A stretch of 39,730 nucleotides of DNA. Source: Bryobacterales bacterium (lineage in GTDB: Bacteria > Acidobacteriota > Terriglobia > Bryobacterales > Bryobacteraceae). Positions 33,045 to 39,730 of this stretch are shown piece by piece. The notes below the pieces were generated by a model, which made no database searches, was not told where the DNA came from, and was given only the letters and a program-made list of their open reading frames with translations. Where the stretch lies: the NCBI GenBank assembly GCA_025456495.1, contig JALOKO010000003.1, positions 1-39,730 on the forward strand. The letters run 5' to 3'. The position numbers and the translations under genes are program-made. Every line of letters starts with the position of its first letter. Position 1 is the first letter of the stretch.

Positions 33045-34172
33045 ATGGTGACGAACCGCGACTATTACGAGATTCTGGGCGTAGCGAAAGGCTCCAGCGA
33101 GCAGGAATTGAAGTCCGCGTATCGCAAGCTGGCCATGAAGTACCATCCGGATCGCAATCCGGGTGATGCCGCGGCGGAGGAAAAGTTCAAGGAAGCGGCG
33201 GAGGCCTACAGCGTGCTGAGCGACCCGCAGAAGCGCGCGGCCTATGACCGCTACGGCCATGCGGGCGTGCAGGGGGCCGCTGGCGGAGGCGGGAACTACG
33301 ATCCCACCATCTTTGCGGATTTCAGCGACATCTTCGGGGACTTCTTCGGCTTCGGCGACCTCTTTGGGAGCAGTGGAGGGCGGCGCCGTAACCGTCCCGT
33401 GCGCGGCGAGGACTTGCGCTACGACCTGGAAATCGGCTTCGATGAGGCGGTGTTCGGGACAGGCGTGGAAATCCAGGTGCCCCGTCACGAGACCTGCGAG
33501 ACCTGCAATGGGTCCGGAGCGGCGTCCACCAATGGCATTGCAGTGTGCCAGGTTTGCAAGGGTTCAGGAACCCAAACTATCCAGCAGGGTTTCATCACCA
33601 TGCGACGCACCTGTGGCAATTGCGGAGGCACTGGCCAGATTCTGCGCGACCCCTGCAAGACATGCAATGGGCGGCGCTACGTGCGTAAGGAACGCAAGCT
33701 GAAGGTGAACATTCCGGCTGGTGTGGACGATGATACCCGCCTTCGTTTGCAAGGGGAAGGGGAGGCGGGCGCCAATGGCGGACCGGCTGGCGACCTTTAC
33801 GTAGTTCTTCGCGTGAAGGAACACCCGCTGTTCCATCGCGACGGGCAGGATCTTCACATCCGGGTGCAGGTGAACGTGGCGCAGGCCGTGTTGGGCGACG
33901 AAATTCTGGTGCCCACCCTGGGAGGTGAGGAACCGTTGAAGATCCCGGAAGGCACACAGCCCGGAAAGCAGTTTCGGATGAAGAATCAGGGCGTACCGTA
34001 CCTGAATGGCTCCGGCAGAGGCGACCTGTATGTCCACCTGGATGTGGTGATCCCGGACAAACTCAGCAAGGACCAACGCAAGCTGTTTGAGCAACTGCGC
34101 GAGGTGCTTCCCGCTGCTGACGCCCCCAAGGAGAAGGGCATCTTTGAGAAGGTGAAGGACTACTTCGTCTAG
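33045..34172 (+). CDS. dnaJ: Chaperone protein DnaJ (Hsp40, type I)
   Basis: Co-chaperone that delivers substrates to DnaK and stimulates its ATPase. Domains in order: J-domain with HPD (residues 34-36 in KYHPDRNPG), a Gly/Phe-rich region with [12 protein letters not shown], the zinc domain with [24 protein letters not shown] and CKTCNGRR (the fourth motif lacks its last glycine), and the C-terminal substrate-binding beta domains ending EKVKDYFV. The ATG at 33045 lies behind AAGGA, giving 375 residues. The longer track start adds 40 unconserved residues. A perfect 17-bp tandem repeat begins immediately after its stop codon. Confidence 0.96.
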   Translation: MVTNRDYYEILGVAKGSSEQELKSAYRKLAMKYHPDRNPGDAAAEEKFKEAAEAYSVLSDPQKRAAYDRYGHAGVQGAAGGGGNYDPTIFADFSDIFGDFFGFGDLFGSSGGRRRNRPVRGEDLRYDLEIGFDEAVFGTGVEIQVPRHETCETCNGSGAASTNGIAVCQVCKGSGTQTIQQGFITMRRTCGNCGGTGQILRDPCKTCNGRRYVRKERKLKVNIPAGVDDDTRLRLQGEGEAGANGGPAGDLYVVLRVKEHPLFHRDGQDLHIRVQVNVAQAVLGDEILVPTLGGEEPLKIPEGTQPGKQFRMKNQGVPYLNGSGRGDLYVHLDVVIPDKLSKDQRKLFEQLREVLPAADAPKEKGIFEKVKDYFV

Positions 34173-34240
34173 CGCGCTGCCTCAGTTGGCGCGCTGCCTC
34201 AGTTGGCGCGCTGCCTCAGTTGGCGCGCTGCCTCAGTTGG
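34173..34240. repeat. 17-bp tandem repeat, four perfect copies
   Basis: CGCGCTGCCTCAGTTGG is repeated four times without a mismatch, starting on the first base after the dnaJ stop codon. The array sits between the convergent dnaJ and carB genes. There is no spacer sequence, so it is not CRISPR. Perfect identity suggests recent expansion and a variable-number locus. Confidence 0.95.
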
Positions 34241-34285
34241 CGTGTGACGGCGCTCGATCGTGGCGTGTCACCACCGGTCAGCGAT

Positions 34286-37200
34286 TTACTTCGCCGTGCG
34301 GGCGCCGTGGATTTCCTGCAAGCTCCACACCCGGATGGGATCGCGGTGGGCGCTGGCTACTGCTTCCGCGCAAGCCAAGGCGCCGCTGATGGTGGTAATG
34401 CAGGGGATGCGGTTTAGCAAAGCCGTGCGACGAATCTGCCGTTCGTCGCTGAAGGTGGTGGCGCCGGTGGCGGTGTAGATGACCAGTTGCGCCCGGCCCG
34501 CCTTCATGAAGTCCACGGCATTTGGACGGCCTTCGTTCACCTTGAAGATGGTGGCGCATTCCAGTCCCGCCGCCTTCATCGCGTTGGCGGTCCCGCGCGT
34601 GGCCACCAGCTTGAAGCCATGCTGCACCAGCTTGCGCGCCACCTCCACGGCTTTGGGCTTATCCTTATCACCCACTGAGATAAACACCGTACCGGTTTCG
34701 GGAATGGGGGTTCCCGCACTCCGCTGCGCCTTGGCAAAGGCTTCGCCGAAGTTATCCCCAACGCCCATCACTTCCCCGGTGGAGCGCATCTCGGGTCCCA
34801 GTGCTGGATCAACACCCGGGAATTTGTTGAAGGGGAACACCGGCGACTTCACGAAGTACTGCGGCACGGGTAGGACCCCGCTTTCGGGCGCCCCGGTGAG
34901 GTGCGCGAAGTCCTTTAGCTTCTTGCCCAGCATCAGCCCCACCGCCACTTTCGCAAGGGGAACGCCGGTGGCCTTGCTGACATAGGGGACCGTGCGGGAG
35001 GCCCGTGGGTTCACCTCAATCACGTAGACGGCGCCGTTTTCCACGGCGAACTGCAGGTTCATCAAGCCCACGACCTTCAGCGCCCGCGCCAACTTGCGGG
35101 TGTACTCGATGATGGTGTTCTTTGTGGCCTCGCTCAACGAAAAGGCCGGCAGCACGCAGGAGCTGTCGCCGGAATGAACGCCAGCTTCCTCAATGTGCTC
35201 CATGATGCCGGCAATCAGCACCTCGTCGCCATCGCAGAGCGCGTCCACGTCCACCTCGACGGCGTCCTGAAGGAAGCGGTCAATCAACACCGGACGCTCT
35301 TGAGAAAACACCACCGCTTCGCGCATGTAACGGCGGACGGTCTCCTCGTCATAGGCGATCACCATTGCCCGTCCGCCCAGCACATAGCTGGGACGCACCA
35401 GCACGGGGAAACCCAGATTGCTGGCGATGTCGATGGCGCCCTCCACGCTGGTGGCTGACCCGTTCGGCGGACTGGGGATATCCAACTCGTCAATCAGCTT
35501 GCCGAAGCGCTTGCGATCTTCGGCGATGTCGATGTTGTCCGGGTCAGTGCCGATGATCGGAACCCCGGCCTTCTTCAGCGGCAGCGCCAGCGTCAGCGGA
35601 GTTTGGCCGCCGAACTGGACGATCACACCCGTCGGCTTTTCCGTGTCGCAGATGTTCAGCACTTCCTCCAGCGTGAGCGGCTCAAAGTACAGGCGATCAC
35701 TGGTGTCGTAATCCGTGGACACGGTTTCCGGATTGCAGTTCACCATGATGGACTCATGGTCAAATTCCTGCAGCGCGAAGGAGGCGTGGCAGCAGCAGTA
35801 GTCGAACTCAATCCCTTGCCCGATACGATTGGGTCCGCTGCCCAGAATCATCACCTTGGGCCTGGTGGTGGGTTCGGCTTCGCATTCGCTTTCGTAGCTG
35901 GAATAGAGGTACGGCGTGAAGCTTTCAAACTCGGCCGCGCAGGTGTCCACTCGATTGAACACCGCGTGGACGCCCGCCACCTTTCGCTTGGCGCGGACAT
36001 CCAGCTCAGTGGTGCCCCAAACGCTGGCCAACTGGCCGTCAGAGAAGCCCATGCGCTTGGCGCCCCGCAGCAGATCGCTGTCCGATTGCCAGCTTGCGTG
36101 CGCCTCCCGCAAGCGAGGCACTTCGTCCACCACGTCCTTCATCTGGCGGAGGAACCACGGGTCAATCCGCGTCATCTCGTGGATTTCCTCCACGGAATAG
36201 CCCTTCTCCATGGCAAAGCGCACATAGCCCAATCGTTCCGGAGTGGGCGTGATGAGCTTCTGCGCGATGAGCGATTCGTCCAGCGCTTCCTCGGCCTTGG
36301 CGCTCTTACCTGTCTCCAGGCTGCGGATGCCCTTGGAGAGCGCCTGCTTGAAAGTCCGGCCAATGGACATCACTTCGCCCACGCTCTTCATTTGCGTGCC
36401 CAGAGTGGAGTCACTGCCGGGGAATTTCTCGAATTGCCAGCGCGGGATCTTCACCACCACGTAATCCAGCGTCGGCTCAAAGCAGGCGGGCGTCTTGAGG
36501 GTGATGTCGTTGGCGATCTCGTCCAGCCGGTAGCCCACTGCCAGCTTTGCCGCGATCTTCGCGATGGGGAAGCCAGTGGCCTTGGACGCCAAGGCCGAAC
36601 TGCGCGACACGCGCGGGTTCATCTCAATGACCACCATCCGCCCGTCCCAGGGGTTGATGGCGAACTGCACGTTTGACCCGCCGGTGTCGACGCCGATTTC
36701 GCGCAGGCAGGCCAGGGCCCCATCGCGCATCATCTGATACTCGCGATCCGTGAGCGTTTGCGCCGGCGCCACGGTGATGGAATCGCCCGTATGCACGCCC
36801 ATCGGGTCGAAATTCTCAATGGAGCAGACGATGATGGCGTTGTCGGCCAGGTCGCGCATCACCTCCAACTCATATTCCTTCCACCCCAGTGCGCTTTCTT
36901 CCATCAGGGTTTCGTGAACGGGCGATAGGTCCAGGCCGCGCTCAAGAATCTCGATGAGTTCCTCGCGGTTGTAGGCGATACCGCCACCGGTGCCGCCAAG
37001 GGTGAAGCTGGGACGCAGGATGGCCGGATAGCCAATTGTGTCGATGAAGTCCAGACCTTCGTCCACAGTGCGCACCAGACGGGAACGCGGCGTGGCCAGG
37101 CCGATCTTGTTCATTGCGTCCTTGAACAGCAGGCGGTCTTCGGCCTTCTTGATGGCCTCGATTTTGGCGCCAATCAGCTCGACGCCGTACTTGTCCAGGA

Positions 37201-37519
37201 TTCCCTTTTCCGCCAGCTCCACAGACAGGTTCAGGCCCGTTTGGCCACCTACGGTGGAGAGCAGCGCGTCCGGCCGTTCGCGAGCGATCACTTCTTCCAG
37301 GAAGGGAACGGTGAGCGGTTCGACGTAGGTGCAGTCAGCCAGCTCCGGATCGGTCATGATCGTGGCCGGATTGGAATTCACCAGCACTACCTGATAACCC
37401 TCTGCCTTGAGGGCCTTGCAGGCCTGGGTTCCGGAGTAGTCAAACTCGCAGGCCTGCCCGATGACGATGGGGCCGGAGCCGATAATCAGAATCTTGTGAA
37501 GGTCGTTGCGGCGTGGCAT
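34286..37519 (-). CDS. carB: Carbamoyl-phosphate synthase large subunit
   Basis: Makes carbamoyl phosphate from bicarbonate, ammonia and two ATP for arginine and pyrimidine synthesis. The 1077-residue protein has the two homologous synthetase halves: the first starts [24 protein letters not shown] and has an ATP-grasp with [16 protein letters not shown]; the second starts near residue 565 with [22 protein letters not shown] and has [36 protein letters not shown] and [20 protein letters not shown] carry metal ligands. The C-terminal MGS-like regulatory domain (about residues 940-1077) is complete. The start lies two bases after the carA stop. Confidence 0.97.
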   Translation of the reverse strand: MPRRNDLHKILIIGSGPIVIGQACEFDYSGTQACKALKAEGYQVVLVNSNPATIMTDPELADCTYVEPLTVPFLEEVIARERPDALLSTVGGQTGLNLSVELAEKGILDKYGVELIGAKIEAIKKAEDRLLFKDAMNKIGLATPRSRLVRTVDEGLDFIDTIGYPAILRPSFTLGGTGGGIAYNREELIEILERGLDLSPVHETLMEESALGWKEYELEVMRDLADNAIIVCSIENFDPMGVHTGDSITVAPAQTLTDREYQMMRDGALACLREIGVDTGGSNVQFAINPWDGRMVVIEMNPRVSRSSALASKATGFPIAKIAAKLAVGYRLDEIANDITLKTPACFEPTLDYVVVKIPRWQFEKFPGSDSTLGTQMKSVGEVMSIGRTFKQALSKGIRSLETGKSAKAEEALDESLIAQKLITPTPERLGYVRFAMEKGYSVEEIHEMTRIDPWFLRQMKDVVDEVPRLREAHASWQSDSDLLRGAKRMGFSDGQLASVWGTTELDVRAKRKVAGVHAVFNRVDTCAAEFESFTPYLYSSYESECEAEPTTRPKVMILGSGPNRIGQGIEFDYCCCHASFALQEFDHESIMVNCNPETVSTDYDTSDRLYFEPLTLEEVLNICDTEKPTGVIVQFGGQTPLTLALPLKKAGVPIIGTDPDNIDIAEDRKRFGKLIDELDIPSPPNGSATSVEGAIDIASNLGFPVLVRPSYVLGGRAMVIAYDEETVRRYMREAVVFSQERPVLIDRFLQDAVEVDVDALCDGDEVLIAGIMEHIEEAGVHSGDSSCVLPAFSLSEATKNTIIEYTRKLARALKVVGLMNLQFAVENGAVYVIEVNPRASRTVPYVSKATGVPLAKVAVGLMLGKKLKDFAHLTGAPESGVLPVPQYFVKSPVFPFNKFPGVDPALGPEMRSTGEVMGVGDNFGEAFAKAQRSAGTPIPETGTVFISVGDKDKPKAVEVARKLVQHGFKLVATRGTANAMKAAGLECATIFKVNEGRPNAVDFMKAGRAQLVIYTATGATTFSDERQIRRTALLNRIPCITTISGALACAEAVASAHRDPIRVWSLQEIHGARTAK

Positions 37520-37521
37520 CG

Positions 37522-38652
37522 TTAGCGTGGGTTCTCGTCCATCAAGCGGGCAAAGTCAGTGAACAGGTACAGCGAATCGTTGGGGCCGGGTGACGCTTCC
37601 GGGTGATACTGCACACAGAACAACGGGTAGTTGCGGTGGCGGAACCCTTCCAGGGTGTGATCGTTCAGGTTCACGTGCGTCAGTTCGATGTCGTTGGCGT
37701 TCAGGGAACCCGGGTCCACGGCGAAGCCATGGTTTTGGGCGGTGATCTCCACCCGGTTGGTGAGCTTGTTCAGTACGGGATGGTTGCCGCCCCGATGGCC
37801 GAACTTCAACTTGAAGGTTCTGCCACCCACGGCGCGGCCCAGTACCTGGTGCCCCAGGCAGATGCCGAAGATGGGCGCGCGTCCCAAGAGCTTGCGGATT
37901 TCTCCGGCGGGGCCTTCCAGCGGCTCTGGGTCACCGGGTCCGTTGGAGATGAAGATTCCGTCGGGCTTCAGCGCAAGGACGTCCTCGGCTGAGGTCCCAG
38001 CAGGAACCACCGTGACGCGCGCGCCGTTGTGCCTGAGCCGTCGCAAGATGTTCCGCTTGATGCCGAAATCGAAAGCCACGACATGATGTCGCGCGGGAGG
38101 CGCTTCCCCCAACAGTTCACTGGGGCTGGCGACAGGCATGCCCTCGTCCCAGGCGTATGCGGTGCTGGTGCTGACTCCGGTGGCCAGATCCAGGCCCACC
38201 ATGGACGGCGCGTTCCTGGCCTTATCCAGCAGAGCCTCAGCGCTTTGGGGAACGGTGGACAGGGCGCCGCGCATGACACCCCGCGTGCGCAAATGCCGCA
38301 CCAACGTGCGGGTGTCGATGTCTGAGCCGATGGGGATATTGTGCTGGCCCAGGTAGGCGTCGGCATCCTGTTGGCTACGCCAGTTGCTGGCTAGCGGTGA
38401 GAAGTCCCGCACCACCAGCCCTTCAATGTGCGGCGTACCTGCTTGGGGGTCTGTGTCGTTGGCGCCGTAGTTGCCAATCTGGGGGTTGGTGAGAACGATG
38501 ATCTGGCCGGCGTATGATGGGTCAGAAAAGATTTCCTGGTAGCCGGTGATGGAGGTGTTGAACACCACTTCCCCAACCCGCTCCGTCTGCGCGCCAAATG
38601 CCCGGCCTTCGAATACGCGGCCATCTTCCAGAGCGAGTATTGCTTTGTTCAA
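37522..38652 (-). CDS. carA: Carbamoyl-phosphate synthase small (glutaminase) subunit
   Basis: Hydrolyses glutamine and passes ammonia to CarB. The track gives an ATG start at 38745, but a TTG at 38652 is chosen: it follows GGGGAGG at nine bases and begins at the conserved [19 protein letters not shown]; the 31 extra residues upstream look unconserved. This gives 376 residues. The N-terminal CPSase domain ([20 protein letters not shown]) is followed by the class I glutamine amidotransferase domain with [10 protein letters not shown] (catalytic Cys) and [10 protein letters not shown] (His, Glu). carA and carB form an operon. Confidence 0.95.
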   Translation of the reverse strand: MNKAILALEDGRVFEGRAFGAQTERVGEVVFNTSITGYQEIFSDPSYAGQIIVLTNPQIGNYGANDTDPQAGTPHIEGLVVRDFSPLASNWRSQQDADAYLGQHNIPIGSDIDTRTLVRHLRTRGVMRGALSTVPQSAEALLDKARNAPSMVGLDLATGVSTSTAYAWDEGMPVASPSELLGEAPPARHHVVAFDFGIKRNILRRLRHNGARVTVVPAGTSAEDVLALKPDGIFISNGPGDPEPLEGPAGEIRKLLGRAPIFGICLGHQVLGRAVGGRTFKLKFGHRGGNHPVLNKLTNRVEITAQNHGFAVDPGSLNANDIELTHVNLNDHTLEGFRHRNYPLFCVQYHPEASPGPNDSLYLFTDFARLMDENPR

Positions 38653-38774
38653 CCCGTATCGCCTCCCCTGCGGGGCGCGCAGGAGGGCTCGCGGTGGCTG
38701 CGAGTGACGCGCACCCGCGCATCTTTCCAATTTCAACACGAGCACGCCTTCAGGGGCAACCCTCCGCGTGTATG

Positions 38775-38804
38775 TTTATGCGTTTGGCTGATTAAAATCG
38801 TCAC
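38775..38804 (-). promoter_or_regulatory. Candidate carAB promoter
   Basis: On the minus strand GTGACG (38804-38799) and CATAAA (38780-38775) are 18 bases apart, about 120 bases upstream of the TTG start, inside an AT-richer stretch. No PyrR or arginine-box element was recognised. Weak, by-eye call. Confidence 0.3.
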
Positions 38805-38891
38805 CTCGCCCTTCCCGTAGATGCCCAGCCACCCAAGCCGCCCACCGCTGCCTTCCTTCCTTCCCCTCGCGCCCGGCTCTACACTAGAGGC

Positions 38892-39413
38892 ATGGGCGCC
38901 ATTCCCACCCTGGTATCGCCAACTGAGTATCTCGAAACCGCCTTCCCGGACGGTGACCATGAGTACGTCGATGGGCAGGTGGTGGAGAGAACGATGGCTG
39001 AAAAAGACAACAGTACAGCGCACAGACGCATCATCTTGCTTTTGCTCGATTTGAGGACAGCCACCAGCTCCCGGCGTTTCCTGAGCTTCGGTTGAGAGTA
39101 TCGGCCGAACGCTATCGAATCCCCGATCTCCCGGTATGTCAGGGTGTCGAACCCGACGAGCAGGTCTTCACCACCCCCCCCACTGCTGGTCATCGAGATC
39201 GTCTCCCGTACTGATTCCGTTCACGACCTCAACCAAAAGATTGCCGACTACCGCGCCTTCGGCGTCCACCATATCTGGATCATTGATCCCTACAACCGCG
39301 GCGCCATGCACTACACCCAGGATGGCGTGCAAGAGGTGCGCGACGGCTATCTCCGCCTGCCCGAAGCCGACGTCATCATGCCCCTGGGAGACGTTCTGCC
39401 CAAGCGCAAGTAA
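38892..39413 (+). pseudogene. Uma2-family (DUF820) restriction-endonuclease-fold protein, two frameshifts
   Basis: A Uma2-like protein can be read only across three frames. Frame one gives LVSPTEYLETAFPDGDHEYVDGQVVERTM; at about 39050 the reading must step to EDSHQLPAFPELRLRVSAERYRIPDL; at the C-tract 39174-39181 it steps back to LLVIEIVSRTDSVHDLNQKIADYRAFGV and the conserved HIWIIDP end, stopping at 39413. The steps look like one lost T in a T-run (39050-39052) and one extra C in an eight-C run. They compensate each other, but frame one meets TGA at 39093-39095. Uma2 proteins have a PD-(D/E)XK-like core and unknown roles. Sequencing error in homopolymers is a real alternative. Confidence 0.8.
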
Positions 39414-39649
39414 AGCCCACGCCCCTCCCATTGGCTAGAAACTCCGCCACTTCCGCTCATCCCCTACTGCCCAGCAGGGACTCCGCCCTGTCCTGCCTCT
39501 ACGCAGCCATCCCGCCCCGCAGCCCTGCCGCTGCACCCTATCCGAAAACAGCGTGACTCGTGAATAATCGTCGCATCGTGTATTGTCCCCACGCATCCGA
39601 TACGGTGGAGCCAAGGCTCCCTCTCACTCCAACAGATACAGAGGCAATC

Positions 39650-39730
39650 ATGGCGAACATCCTGCACATCAACGCATCCCCCAGAGAAGGCTCTCGTTCC
39701 CTGGCCGTAGCGAAGGCCTTTCTGGATGAA
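39650..39730 (+). CDS. Flavodoxin-fold NAD(P)H/FMN oxidoreductase, N-terminus only (azoreductase/AcpD-like)
   Basis: The window ends 27 codons into this gene. The ATG at 39650 follows AGAGG. The peptide MANILHINASPREGSRSLAV has the first beta strand and the FMN phosphate loop (SPREGSRS) of FMN-dependent NADH-azoreductases and NAD(P)H-quinone reductases. The 236-base spacer upstream of it, after the Uma2 remnant, shows no clear element. Subfamily and completeness cannot be judged. Confidence 0.6.
   Translation, partial: MANILHINASPREGSRSLAVAKAFLDE

Noticed and set aside
34173-34240. Possible CRISPR array
   Set aside because: The repeats are contiguous with no spacers and there are no cas genes.
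35603-36676. 357-residue plus-strand ORF
   Set aside because: Antisense shadow of carB.

Overview
The window looks like a GC-rich bacterial chromosome segment, most likely from an acidobacterium of the Bryobacteraceae/Solibacter type. That assignment is an inference from gene content: carboxypeptidase-regulatory-like surface proteins, a very long Asp-box (VPS10/BNR) exoprotein, Tat-exported enolase-superfamily and deacetylase enzymes, and corrinoid/RACE methyltransferase genes. No rRNA or marker search was possible. I see no prophage, insertion sequence or CRISPR array.

Layout. (1) 1-4635: an assimilatory sulfate reduction and siroheme operon: the 3' end of cysN, sulfite reductase, precorrin-2 dehydrogenase/ferrochelatase, an Fe-S APS reductase and SUMT. 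(2) 4632-10934: a promoter, a lysine riboswitch and a tightly packed lysine/diaminopimelate operon (M20 peptidase/dapE-like, asd, lysC, dapB, dapA, dapD). The dapD frame is broken by an apparent internal deletion. (3) 10962-12674: ilvD on the minus strand, then an HDOD signalling gene and a Tat-exported ManD/RspA-like enzyme. (4) 15345-25335: envelope and exported proteins: two coupled carboxypeptidase-regulatory-like proteins, a polysaccharide deacetylase, an exported DinB-like protein paired with an exported flavodoxin, a 1049-residue Asp-box protein and a membrane-anchored alpha/beta hydrolase. (5) tRNA-Asp, then an exported RraA-like protein behind a promoter that carries a perfect inverted repeat.

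(6) 26647-31483: a five-gene corrinoid methyl-transfer operon: corrinoid protein, homocysteine S-methyltransferase domain, DUF1638, UroD/MtaA-like methyltransferase and an Fe-S RACE reactivator. It encodes homocysteine-methylating parts and a reactivator, but no recognisable pterin-binding methyltransferase or MttB/MtaB-type donor enzyme. A convergent solitary PduT-like microcompartment shell protein abuts it. (7) grpE-dnaJ, a 17-bp x4 tandem repeat and carAB (minus strand). (8) A twice-frameshifted Uma2-family gene and the start of a flavodoxin-fold oxidoreductase.

The strongest candidates for something new are the corrinoid operon with its adjacent orphan shell protein, the riboswitch with its unusual leader, the broken dapD, and the CysN tail that looks like an APS kinase domain without its P-loop. 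Coordinates and motifs were read by eye; all family assignments are from recognition of motifs, not from searches.
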